NCBI GenBank assembly: GCA_018881555.1
Contig: JACAXG010000032.1
Location: 2,926,837 to 2,990,836, forward strand
Direction of reading: 5' to 3'
Origin: Amblyornis subalaris
Lineage: Eukaryota > Chordata > Aves > Passeriformes > Ptilonorhynchidae
Length of the DNA stretch: 64,000 bases
The translations under genes and the position numbers were made by a program. The notes below the pieces were generated by a model. The model was not told the DNA's origin. It saw only the letters and a program-made list of their open reading frames with translations, and did not search any database. This document shows positions 1 to 12,400 of this stretch, in pieces (the stretch's first letter is position 1; each line of letters starts with the position of its first letter).

Positions 1-3000
1 GAGGTTGTCACTGTAATCACTTTGGCTGGGAAAATTTCCAGTCATCTCACTGCTGCTCCTCATGAATCACACTTGTCAGGAAAACATCAGCATCTTTTAT
101 ATGGTATTTGGTTATTTTTAGGATGAATGCTATGAGTGTATTTAGGGCAATTACTTTCGGGACTTGAGAGAAATCGATTGATAACATTAAAAAACATATG
201 TCTGGCTCTCCACTGAAGCAGCAGACTTGATGTTTGAATAAAACTATAGAGTTATCCTTCCAGTGCACTCCATCAAAACAAGCCCCAACAACAAAGCTTC
301 ACACAGTTTCCTGAATTTCTGAAAAATGGATGGGTTAAACCAGTTCTGAGAAAAGCAGTAGTGGGGACTGGTCAGAGATTTAGAAAATATTGCTAGGAGG
401 AGAAATCTGAACAAATGATGTTGTTAAGGAAAAAGGAAAAAAATGACTGAAGACATGAGAACAAATTTCAAATAGTTTGAAGCCTGTCACAAAATAAAAG
501 GCAATGATTTGGTCTTGTTTAAATTTAGTGGATCAACCATGGCGGTAAAGATTCAAGCCGGATATTATGAGAAAATTTCTGTGGATTAGGACAAATGGAT
601 TTAAATTAAATTTAAGCATATGCTATGTGTCTAAATACTTGAATAGAATCTCATGACATCTATTTGTAAAAATTCTTTAATGCTATTCAGAAAAATATAG
701 ATAAAGATATACATTATAGATTTTATAAATATACAGCAGTATGAAAATAGCATTCCTGTGGAAAAATAAGAAGTACCTAATGTGGCTCTGGCTCTCTGTT
801 AGTACTGCTAATCTACAGAGAATGGGTGGATAAATTGCATTTTTAACTGAAACCAGAAGTTTTGATTATGCACAGGTACAGCAATGCCAGGGAAAACAAG
901 TGAGTGGTGCCTTCTTCTGGGATTAGTGATGTCAAATGTGCTTGGTCCAATTTTTCGTTGGTGCTTTACCTGATAAAGAGGATTTTCTACATCCTACAAT
1001 AGTACCTGGCCCATGAATTGCACAACATCAAAGCAATTTTCTCCTCCTAGTTTTTCAGCACTTCAACCCTTTTCCAAAGGATCTTTGATTAAAACTGAAA
1101 TATCTTTGATGAAATAGCACATTTTGATGGTATTTTAAAAGCGAAAACTGCTTCAGTACAAGACAGTTTTTCTGAAGTGTTCAACGTGAGAAACGTTTGG
1201 GAATGTTTCTTTAATTAGCTACTACTTCTTGTTCTAAAACAAAATATTTCTGCCTGTAGGGTCTGGGGTTTGCACCTGAAAATACCAAGTTTAGGAACAT
1301 AAGACTATTGCATTGTGTTTTGACTTTTAGATTATATTTATATTAATTAGTTATTACAGCTCTGCACTTGATAATGTAAAGGAACAGGTCATTTGTATGA
1401 GTTTTGAGATTATCCAAACAAATTCAAGAGTTGAATCATTATCACCGTGGCTAGTCAATGTTTTCTAATATAAATTGTGATAGTCTGTTCTCCAGGAAAT
1501 ATCAACATTTTGCATCCATTTGATTTGAAAATATTTTTGAAATGAGGAAGTGTCTTGGCAAAGGGAAATTCTGTTTTTACCATAACCACAGATGATGTAA
1601 TTGGGGCTCAGCTGCACTCTTCAGAGCTGTACCATCTCAAAGCTCAAGGATAGATTTCTTCTCCATAGAGAAAATAGCAAAGTGCTACAGGATATGAAGA
1701 AAAATAGGTTATAAATACCAGAACAAACTGTATTTTTAAAATAACTGTAGTTCTGATTAGTCTCATTGCGGTCACAGGTATTTTTGAATGTCAGTTTCTG
1801 ATATTCTCTGACCCATACACGACATTCATAAGAAAAAGTTGAATAACTAAAAATTTATTCACAGCTTTTTTGATTTTATTATTCTTTTTTTTTTTTTTTG
1901 CCAGTTCTGCTGCCCTTTGAATTAACCTTGGTGTTAAAATACTATTTACCTGGATTTATCGTCATTGACTTTTGCATATAAATGATTCTTCTGGGATTCT
2001 TTAAATTCTTAGTATGGCATTTCTAGTGTGTACACGGTCAGGTGAGTGTGCCACTTAATTTGGTTGCATTCATACATGTGAACATCTGGCCACTCAGACA
2101 CCGTTTAACATTTTACATGGTTAGGAAGAAAAAGGTGTGTGAGGGAGGAATCATGAGGAGCAAACCCAGGGACCACCTAACAAAGTCATGGACAAGGCTT
2201 TGGGAGATTATTCCCTTCAAAGATGTTGCAGTAATACTTCACAGTTAGTAACACAGAAACTTTGATTTGCTCAGAACAGGGGCTGATGTAGAATACTGGG
2301 CTGTGCAAACCCTGTAGGAATCTGTGAGCTGAACTGGGAACTTTCCTTCATAGTTGTTGGATTCAAGCAAACATCTTCAGGCCTTCTTGGGGGACAGTTA
2401 AATTAAAAAAAAAAACAACAAACACTAACTTCCACGTCCTTCTAACCATCCTAACTGCTACTGGAAACTTCACCTTCACCTTCAAAACCACTTGCTATTT
2501 CAGAAGGACATGTGAAATGCATGTTAATCAATTTTGCCATAATACTGGGATGTAGATGCAGAAAAGGAAACAGCCAGCTTTGGTGTAGGGATCCAGAGGT
2601 GTCCTGAAGTCAACTAAAATTGACCAAACAGTTTGCTGTTTACCCTATGAACTATGCTAGGAGCAAAAAAGGTTAGTTACTCCTTCCAAATAATTAAATA
2701 ACTAAAAACCCAAAGCATTTCCCATTATCTTTTGAAGTGTTTTCACAAACTGAAATCAGTGGATGAATTTCCACAGAATCTTACCCCACCAAGGGTAAAT
2801 GCAGTGCATATCCCTAAAAACATGAGAGAAAAGAGGTGAAAGTTGAATGCCCTTATGAACTCAATGATAGCATCCATATGTTTCACGCCAGTTCTTTTTT
2901 AAATGTCAACCTCTTTAAAAAAAAAAAAAAAAAAGGTGTCTGGACCAGGTGGGGATGTCTGGCTGTACCTCATGCCCTTGGAGACCAATGGAGTCTCCAT

Positions 3001-4798
3001 GAAGCTGAAGAGCTTCAAAAGTGCGAGATGCAGCAAGCAAAGAAAGGATGAGATTCAGGAAAAAGAAGGGAGTCTGTAGATTGGCTGAAAAACTGCTGGG
3101 AGAAGCAGAAACAGGTAAATAATAATAAAAAAAATAATCCCTGGAAGACACTGGAGATTTTGGGGCAACCAGAAATTCAAGCTGGTAATAAATTAGTTTT
3201 GAAGCAAAGATTTGCTCTGCAAGGCCACAACAGATAGGTGAAGATGTGTTGTGAGCTTTTATTCACTTCTCTCTCATACTCAACTCTGCAGCCACTGTAA
3301 GTTTTTCAGAAGTTAGCTATTCTAGTTCTTGTTCAAACTTGACTTTAGAGATTATAAACTCCCTTCTGTTTTGGGTATGCTCTTAATTAAGAAAAATATT
3401 TAGGTGGATTCATCTTAGAGCTCTGGATCCTGTTCCAAACCCATTTATACATTTGACCTTCAAAACATCCTACGGCAAATATAACCATAGTTTAGTTGTG
3501 CATTGCATTCATTTTATCAACAGCATTCTTGATCTTAGAAGCCCTACCATCTTCCTCAGTCCTTTCTTTTTTTCTCATGCATGGAAACCATGAAGACAAT
3601 TGTCATTGGAGACATCCTCTTTGGCTCTTCATAAATCAATATATAACCTGTTCGAAATGGGGTTTTCAGGATGGCAGGAAGTGTTAGGAATAGTATATAG
3701 GAATATTATGGACTAATGCACTTACATAAAGATGTGTTCTATTTAGGATAAAATAAACTGCTGTGATAACTTTATAAAACCAATCTGTCTTATTTATTTG
3801 TGTGAATATAACAAGTTCAAGAAGTGCTAATGAAATTATTGCAGTCAACTGTGAATTGGTAACAAAAATATCAGTGATATAAATAAGCGAGTAAATGAGG
3901 CTTTTCCTATTTCAGAAGTCAGAATAAATGCTCTCCTGATGGAAGTTGACAATAATGTTAATGATTAACTCGGGAAGAAGAATTTTGTGTCAGCTAGACT
4001 GTGTTTCTGTTAGAGAAATTAAAAGAAACATGGCAGGATGTCTTCAGGTAGTCTGGGGTTCACCAGAACATTTTGTGCTACCTGACCTGATGGAAAACAT
4101 TTATTTAGTCAAGGAGAGCTTTGCTGTACACTTTGTCAAACTTCTTGCCTATTGTATAGTAAGTAGGTCTCATGAAATGTCAATAAAAATTAGTCAAAAT
4201 AAAAACAATAGCATTCCATGGTACAATTCATTATTCTGTTAAATGGATATAACAAGTCCCACAAATCTTCCTTTGACTTCAGTCACTCCAGGATTTCCAA
4301 GGTCTGAATAGTGCTGTATTGAGAAATTTACAATCTATTTACATAAAGTCTGTAAGAGTATTATTTAATCTGAACAATGAGGAGAGACCAAGATATTTTT
4401 TAAAATGTAGGGAATTGATGCAGTGGCAAGCAGAACTGGAAGTTTGTTTTAGAAGTCCTGTCTGTCTACTGTCAAATGTTGCACAAAATTCAACCTTGGC
4501 TGGAAATATTGTGTGCAGTACAAAATTCCTTACAGACTCACAATTGCAGGATCAGGCTGATTGCTTTTACACATTGATTTTCATGCTCAGATTCATTGAT
4601 TCATCTCTCAGAAGGAGAATGACTTCTGAAACTGGTTCTGTTAAACTAACACAAGCAATTGTCAGTTATCAACACTCGTGCTCCATGTTTCATCACCTCT
4701 CTGAGAATCATTACGTTACATCACCTCTGTGCTTATTTATAGCTTGAGTTCCACCATGTTTCCTTATCCCCAGTGTGTACAAAGGAATGCAGAGGGAA
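1..4798. other. AT-rich noncoding DNA, no gene recognised
   Basis: No coding exon or known repeat was recognised. Seen: a T run at about 1885-1899 followed by CCAG, which resembles a splice acceptor but is common by chance in such DNA, and an A run at about 2917-2934. The longest open frame is 142 codons (4319-4747, plus strand). It begins at a TTG, has no recognisable domain and stops just before a microsatellite, so it is not called as a gene. Confidence 0.6.
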
Positions 4799-4800
4799 GA

Positions 4801-4871
4801 AAAGGAAGGAAGGAAGGAAGGAAGGAAGGAAGGAAGGAAGGAAGGAAGGAAGGAAGGCAGGCAGGCAGGCT
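4801..4871 (+). repeat. Compound microsatellite (GGAA)n-(GGCA)n
   Basis: About 13 tandem GGAA units run from 4804 to about 4856 and pass directly into four GGCA units ending near 4870. The A-to-C change at the third shared position suggests the second array arose from the first by a point change followed by slippage. The tract is all purine on the plus strand in its first part, so the reading frame through it is low-complexity and not protein evidence. Confidence 0.97.
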
Positions 4872-6728
4872 GATAACATTTGCTACCTCTGTGTATCAGA
4901 ACAACCCATTTGGGAAAGACTGTACAAATGAGTGTGGCATTTGGTCTGTGAGAGGTTCACCTATAGAGAGATCTTTGGTGGCAAAAATCTAAAGAAACAC
5001 ATAAGTGTATGCAGCAGAGCCAACACAGAGCTGAAGGCTCCTTTAAGAATCATATATATTCCCTTCTTGTAAAGGTCAACTTGTGGCTGCTGTTCTCAGC
5101 CAGCTCTGGAGAGCTCAAGCTTGGCTCCATGTGGCTCGCAAAAGCTTTCCAGAACATTTCCCCCATTTAAAGGAAAAAAAACCTGAGCAACAGTGCTAAT
5201 TGAAATAAACTGTCATGAGCAATGAAATGCTCATTAACTCTAAGTGCCAGCACTCTCAGTTTCCATGATAGCTATGAAAGGATAAATCAAGGGAATCAAA
5301 AATTTTAACAAAGCTACTAAGAAAGCCATACATTTTGACAACCCCTGCCCCCTTCAGCCAATGCAAGTAGCAGAAAATGGAAACCTTGCTGTGTTTCTGT
5401 GTAAAGAAAAAGACAAGAAACAGTCAGCCTCCGCTGACCTCCTCACCTCCATTAAGCACTGACTCCATATGAAATGTGGAAGTAGCTCTGTCCTATATGA
5501 GATGGTGGAAATTGCTAGCCTGGAATACAGACAGCACACTGTTTTCTGGTTTTGCACCTGATTTATCCCAGCCTAATGAAATCAGCCAAAAATTGATTTT
5601 CTTAACTATATTACATTGTAATCTGCAAGGGAAGAAAAGGTAGATCAGGTTCTCTTAATTTGCTCAGTCATCTGTTAATCAGTTTACTTAATACAAAAGG
5701 TACTTGAGTGGCACTAGTGGAAGAGATGGTAGAATACATTCCTGGAAAACTGGACCTCTCCCTAGCAACACTAAAAGCAACTGCTAATCTACTAGGCGGA
5801 GAAAAACACCTGGCCTAGTGCTCACAGACTAATCCCAGGTCAGAAATCATTGGTTGTGTTGCTATCTTTTCTTCTGCGGCTCTAAACAAATTTTTTTCAT
5901 ATCTCTCTGCTGGTTTTTTTCTCAGGCCCTCACTTCTTGTTCTAATTTACAAACTTCTCAAAACCAATAAGCTTTCCTGCCTCATGTTTTGTAGCAACTA
6001 CCACAGGATCCTAGNATTTTTTTTAAGCAATCCAATAAAGTTACAGTAATTAACAATAGCACAAAGAGGACTGGTAAAATTTTTTTTACTACATTGTCCT
6101 AATGTTTTTTAAATTTTTACCTTTGCTGAAACAAATTTTTCCCATGCTTTCACCATAATTTTTAGAATTTTTTGACAATCCACTAATTACTACAAAAGGC
6201 AGACGATGGTCTGAGTATAGATCCGAATCTGGATTCTGGTGGGATTGACGAAGAACTTCATGTGACAAAGATTATGGTCATATGAAATATTTTAAACCAT
6301 TAAAAATTATTCAGGGACTGTAAACAATGCTATTTTCATAAGTCTTTCACATATTTTTCACTTTTTTCACTTTCACTATTTTTCACTATTTAAGAATTAC
6401 AGTACACCTGCAAATTTCATTTTGCTAGAAGCATCAGCAGATGTTAACACATTTATAAACAAACTAGCTTAGACCTGGGAAGTAGTAATGCCCCATTTTG
6501 AAAGATTCCTGAGACATTTTGAGGAAACCATGCGTTTCTCACAATATCTGAGTGACAGTTCTTCTGGAACACCACACATATTTTCTAATGTCATTTTTAT
6601 TCCTATTTATGGGAGAGCTACAGTTTATAAGTCTATAGTTTTAACAGTAGAGCCAGATGTTTCAGATGGTCTGGAGAGCTAGATTCTGTGGTCCTAACTT
6701 GGATACCTGAAGAGCATCAATTTTATAA
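4872..6728. other. AT-rich noncoding DNA
   Basis: No gene or confident transposon was seen. Local features are a single ambiguous base at 6015 and a short cluster of TTTCAC units at 6345-6390 (listed separately). Confidence 0.55.
6345..6390 (+). repeat. Irregular TTTCAC short tandem cluster
   Basis: The hexamer TTTCAC (with longer TTTTTCAC forms) occurs five times within about 46 bases, with variable spacers. It looks like a small imperfect slippage array rather than a functional site cluster. Confidence 0.6.
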
Positions 6729-6820
6729 AATCACAGAATGGTTTGGGTTGGAAGGGACCTGTCATGGGCAGGGACACATTCCACAAGAACAGGTCACTCT
6801 TGAGACCTTCAATGGCATCC
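6729..6820 (-). mobile_element. CR1 LINE 3'-end fragment
   Basis: The plus strand reads TCACAGAATGGTTTGGGTTG followed by GAAGGGACCT. This is the reverse complement of the conserved avian CR1 3' end, which ends in AGGTCCCTTCCAACCCAAACC plus the short terminal repeat. Homology continues through the 'ccacaagaacaggtcact' portion and fades near 6820. Only about 90 bp survives, which is normal for CR1 5' truncation. The element is a dead copy. Confidence 0.85.
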
Positions 6821-7992
6821 ATTTGTGTCTACAGTCTCTATAGAGAACCGCAATAATTCCTTCAGTAGGTCAAAGTTAGATGCTTAAACTGGGTGGGTGG
6901 AGACACCATTCCGTGATTTTCTGCTTGTTACGTGGTCTGTAGATGTGCTCAGCTCCCAGATTGCTAAGTTTTATATAAGCAAAAGGGAGATAAAATCCCA
7001 TGCTCGAGAAGTCTATAATCAAAATAGAGGAGACAGAGACAGGATGGGAGACGGAAGTAGGGAAGAAGATGTGAATTCAAATAACGGGTTAGATGTGGGG
7101 CTGAAAAGAGAAATCACATCTAAGAAGTTCTAGTCCAGCCACGAGGTCTTCAGACCACACTAGAGACAAAAGGGAGAGAGAATAGCAATGGCAGCGAAAG
7201 ATTTGGAATGAGACCTCTACCTTGGCAATCCCAGAGACAGGATCAGTCTGGGAATAAGGAGAAGCGTACATCCCTGTCTGACAGCACAACTGGGAGACAG
7301 CACTAATCTGGAATCCTGTTCCAAAAACTAAAACATTTCAATTTTTATACTTTGGTTTCTGATATTTTATGGTAAACTAAGCTTCCAATTTTATCATATG
7401 CAGAAAGTACATAACAAGACTTATTTTTATCGTTAATAACTTCTAAGTCTCATCCTTTTTTTATTTTTCCTGCAGAAAAGCTACTTTCTTTATAAAGTAA
7501 AAAAAAAGAAAAAAGTACAAATCTGCTTCTCAGGATTGTCTAGAAGCAATCTGCATTCAGTGATTGGATTATGTACTAACAGCATTACTTATTCCCATCT
7601 GAGAGGTACCCTACAGGGAAAAGCTCCAAAGAAAGACACTGCATTAAGGGAAGATTTGGAAGTCTGATTGCATTCTGTTTCCATCTCTCTGCAGGGCTGG
7701 CTGTCAGTGGCATTCAGAGCCGCGCAGCAGAAAAGGAAAAACAACTCTCTTTCTTCAGCGCTGTGACTCATCGGTGATTGAAAGCATCTTTACCCCAGTT
7801 TAAGGTCTGACCAGGGGATGTGATCCAGAGTTCATTGAGAATTTGCATTGACTTCATACAAGTTCAACTATGGTCTGTATTTTTTAGTTGGAAACTGATT
7901 ATTTTACAGTATCATGAAAGAGAAGGAATAAAGTGTGTAAATCTTATAGGGAAGGTGCAGTTCATAACTATAAACATTCTCTCAAGCAGTGA
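6821..7992. other. Noncoding DNA between repeats
   Basis: Nothing recognised. The small frames at 6897-7133 (plus) and 7089-7289 (minus) overlap each other and have no domain signature. A short A-rich stretch lies at about 7499-7515. Confidence 0.5.
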
Positions 7993-8066
7993 ATCTGGAT
8001 CCAGATGGTACACAATATTAAACCAGAGTATCTGGATCCAGATGGTATACAATATTAAACTAGTGA
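7993..8066 (+). repeat. 37-bp tandem duplication with palindromic core
   Basis: Two adjacent copies, 7993-8029 and 8030-8066, share a near-identical unit. They differ by a C/T change in GGTACAC versus GGTATAC and by a few changes at the unit's end. Each copy contains the 12-base perfect palindrome TCTGGATCCAGA. The small divergence suggests a fairly recent local duplication. Confidence 0.9.
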
Positions 8067-9387
8067 TATCTCTCTAAGCACATTTTAAAATAATTAATAT
8101 TACCATGGATTTCCTCCAGACTTCTTCCTTATCATGAATATAGATCAGCATGTTCCCTTAGGAAGGGAAAATTGCAAAGTTTTCTGTGTTAACTACTAAC
8201 TTACTTATTTTCATCATCCAGTAACCTAGTAGGTCATGGCTTGAATTCTAAGGGTTGCAGAGACAGGCAAATTTCAACAGTTTTACACTGAACAGCTTAA
8301 TGGAATAGTTTCTCAAATGTGGGATAGCTTCCCCAAATGTCTTCAGAATTTCTGTTGCAGTGTTTTGAGTGTCTGGAAGAACCACCTACAGCCAAAAATT
8401 ATAGAATTGAAATTAACACATGAATGTGTAGAAACACACAAAAATACCCAAAAATATGTCTAGTCATACCTGACTTTCAATTTATTTGAAACTACAACCT
8501 GGAATAGAAGACAATCCCCACACTAGAAAGATTCTGACTTTTCTGTCAGTATCTTTTTAATTGCTTTTTTTTTTTTCATTTGAATGTAGGGTTACAAAAT
8601 TGGAAAAGTACCCAGTATCAAAATTCAATCTAATTTTCTACTAAAATGTTTTATCTGCATGAACAGGAAATAGCTACATTGCTTGCAAAAGGTAGGAGCA
8701 ATTTAAAAATCTTCAGTCTTTTTATACCACATATCACAGAGAAGCAGCTGGATGGAAAAACTAGAAGATGAAGAATGCAAATACAGCTGTAAATTAAAAC
8801 ACTTTTTTTTTCAACAGAAGTTATTGCTCATGAAACAGGGAGATTGGTGTCTCTTTTAACATTTGAGGGTCAGCATGTCCAGAAGTATCAGATAATTTAA
8901 CCTCAGTAAAGGAAATGCAGCAACTAAATATCTGCCCTTTGGATTTCGCATGCATAATTTGTTTATTATTTTCCTTCCTGTGAAATAAAATTAGCATAGA
9001 ATACTTTTTGCCCTTTGTGTATGAAAAACTGTGTAGTGCTTTTCATTGTTGAGCACTGGTACTTGTCCTCGGTTTATATTCAAGTGTTTTAATGCTTAAA
9101 AAGTTCTAACATCCTAAGGGACTTCTGAATGAGATTTTCCTTTGCTCAGTCAGTATCTTCCTATACGTACAAACAGATTAAGGTCTTACTGGTACCAAGT
9201 CACAATTACCACATCTGTGCTATTTTTTTTTCCATTAACATGTTTCCAAGTTTTTCTGTCAGTCAAGATTAGAACAATACAATTTAGAAAGATTCAAATA
9301 TGACATATTTTTAAATTACTTAGCATCATTGTTTACTCTATTATACAGCATTTGATTTTTATCTAAAAAAAAATGAATTTTATTGTT
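8067..9387. other. AT-rich noncoding DNA
   Basis: A T run lies at about 8565-8576. The rest shows neither codon structure nor a recognisable repeat. Confidence 0.5.
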
Positions 9388-9455
9388 AACTCTGCTACTT
9401 ACTTGTTTTTAAATCTGGGCAAGTCACTTTATCTTAATTTTCTCTAACTATTGCA
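9388..9455 (+). mobile_element. MIR-like CORE-SINE fragment
   Basis: The stretch reads as a degraded version of the MIR 3' half: CTCTGCTACTTACTTG, a short gap, then CTGGGCAAGTCACTTTATCT. It follows the well-known MIR order 'ctctgccacttact ... tgggcaagtcactt'. MIR is an ancient amniote tRNA-derived SINE, and only few recognisable copies remain in birds. The tRNA head is not visible, so this is a core/3' remnant. A chance match or an L2 tail, which shares this 3' end, is possible. Confidence 0.5.
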
Positions 9456-12400
9456 TCTTGAGTAAAGACTGCTGAATGTCCCCAACAGCTTCTACTCTCA
9501 CTGTCATCAGAGCAACAATAATAACAAACACCACTGCTTTATAAAAAATACCTCCAAAAAGCAGAAGTGAGAATTTATCTATTCCACTTAGACAACTGAC
9601 AAACATTTCCTTTGTCTCTGCAGCCTTATAGCTTTGCAAACCAGGATAGAATGTGTTTCAAAGGAAAAAAAGAACCAAATCAAATCAGAAAAAAACACCT
9701 TATATAGATTAAAACATGACAAGGTAATATTACTAAAATGTTAGGTATCTACAGAAAAGGAAATGATAGTCTTTCTGATTGATGCAGCCTCTTACAGGGT
9801 CATCTAAAGATTTCAAAACAATGAAGACAAGTGCCAGAATATTTTGAATTCATCTTAATGGTGTTAGCAATGATAGCAGATGATCTTGTTTCCAAAGTCA
9901 GAAATAAATCCAACCAGCTGCAAAGGCATTTACTTTTTCATAATTTCTTCTTTTCCATCTACCTACTCCTTGTCNTTCCCCTTGTTGTGTCTCACTGATG
10001 AACAATATAAACTTAAAAAAAAAAAATCTGCCTTTTTTATTATTCACATACTTTGTTTCTTTTAAGGTACACATTCTTCACAGACTGAGATAAGGATGTT
10101 GCAGAGTTCAGCTTCATAGGAACAGATATTATGTTTTGATACTGGTCTATCATGACCTGAATTTCTTTAAGAGCACCTCCAAACTTTTTACAGCTTTAAT
10201 AACTCCTCCAAACTCCAGACCTACATATTTCTTCCCTTGCTTTCCTGTAATCAAATATGGACCTTGAATGAGCTTGAGGAAGGAAGGAATGCTGCATTTT
10301 GATGGTTGAGCTGGAAACCTGTGACGGTGTATGGCACAAATGCATCTCACCTGAGACATCACATTGTTGAGTAATGTAAGGAGAAAGGGAGCAGGGGAGG
10401 AGCTGCATGCAAAAAAGATGGAATTTGTCCCATCTCACAACAGAGAAAGGGCCATGATGTGTCTCTGCACACCTCCCCAGCTGTGGGAGATTTGCCAAGC
10501 GTGGGATGGCAGGAGGCCCTGGTCAGTGGGTGAGGCTCAGAGAGCTGTGCTCTGGGTGTGTGGGCTGTGGGCACTGCCCCCGTGAGAGAACAGAACTGAA
10601 ACCAAACGGGCACACACTGGGAGGAGCTTGGCAGGATGTCCCAGCCAACACGTGCCAGTTCAGCTGCCTTCAAGACTCAGTTGTGAATTTTCTAGGCCAA
10701 GTGGAAGAGTCAGAGGCCCAGATCATACCCCATGAAAAAGGAAAGTCACTGAGGAGCCCTTAGGAGCTTTCTATTATTCCAACTGATATGAATGTGCTGG
10801 TGTCAGTTGCAGCCACTGGCTGGATGAATTCTAACAAAACTGCGTGTTTCTTTTCAAGCCCATGGCAGTAAATGGGAGGAAGGGAGATTTTTGCTTGCTT
10901 GCCGACTCCTCAGGGAACCACAGAGATCACAATGGGCAAGAGACCAGCACCATTCATTACTCCTGGATAATGCCTGCCAATGACATATCCACCATGCCTA
11001 AGCTTCAAACAGCCTTCAAAATCCCACAGGTCACTCATCCAGCACTGCTCATTTAACAGCTCCCATTATCCAAACCATTATGGTGTGTCACATTTTGGCA
11101 TAAATAGAACCCCTAAGTGTTTGGTCCAGCCAGATAAAATCCTCATATAGTCTTATGTCCTTTTTGTAATGTTTAGGACTGAGTTTTTTGGTGTTTTTTA
11201 TATACACAGCTCAGTATAGGTTACTGATTACTGAAAAACATAAGCTCACCCATCTTGGAAGCTTAACACTGGAACTAACAGAGTCTAACAAACACCTCTC
11301 ATTATTAAAGTCACTTTTAGGAGCTACAATAGCAAATTTCTCCCCCTGGTTTCCCACTGATGTGCTCATATAATGCAACATAATGAATGCAGAAAAGTTT
11401 ACCTTTATGTATTCTTTTTACTCTTTTTAAAGCCCAAAAGTTTTATGCTTCTAGTTCAGATTGTCAGCTGAATTCATTCATTGATGATCAGAGCATGAGG
11501 GACATTATGTGCCTATTAGTGATGTCCTGTGCTTCTCTTATCCATCCCTTCCTTAGATGACATTCATTGACGAAATTACACCAGAGACTGGAACGACATG
11601 GATATATTTCAGCTAAGGATCCACCCTACTGAATATACTTGAAGATAGGCATTTTCAGCTAATACATGATTTCAAAGAATAGAGAGCACCTTTTCTTAAA
11701 CTGGCATTGAAAATTCTCTTAAATAGTAGGACTCTTAGTGTAACATTCTTTTGTATTAGAAAAGGACTCTGATTTAATCAAACCATATCTAAATCCCTAC
11801 ATGAATCTTGCATGTAATTGTGCTTTAGAACGTATTTTTGCATTCCCCATACCTCACACCTTCTTAGGATTCAGGTAGAAAATAATGAGCTTTAGCAGTA
11901 GGTAGGTATTTAAACCTCTTCTGATCTTGAAGGGGCAGAAATGGAACAAACGAGACCCCTGTTGCTGAGCTGTGATGTGTGTGGGGGCACAAGCAGGGCT
12001 CCAGGCAAGGGATTCCTTCTATACCCTTGATTTGCAGAGCATGACACAAGCAGGAGCACCACTCTTTCCACATTTGTTTGCCTGATTTTGAAGAGACACA
12101 CAATGAAATGGCAGAGCCAAGGAAACACAGAAAGCTTTGCCCATGGTGGTTTTGCACCTAAGCCAGCTGTAGCAAATTCTATCCTATCAGAGACATCACA
12201 GACAGCACCAAGGCAGCAGCAAATGCCATGAGCTAAAGATGTCAGCACAGACCATTCAGAGCTTGAACTGAAGCCCACTGCAGATTTTCACATGTCAGCA
12301 AAATGCTTTGGAATGCCCTGCTGAACACAGAACTTGTGGAAGTATTTGTCCTTCATCTGGCTTCCTTCTTTTCCCGGCTGACAACAGCCTAATAGGAGAG

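Noticed and set aside
1885..1905. Polypyrimidine tract plus CCAG as a splice acceptor
   Set aside because: The following sequence has early stops and no matching donor; T runs of this sort are frequent here.
4319..4747. 142-codon plus-strand frame
   Set aside because: Starts with TTG, has no domain, no splice or promoter context that I can see, and stop-free runs of this size are expected somewhere in 64 kb.
10196..10673. Overlapping frames in the GC-rich patch
   Set aside because: Frames are open on both strands at once, as GC-rich, stop-poor sequence produces; no domain was seen. Kept only as a composition finding.
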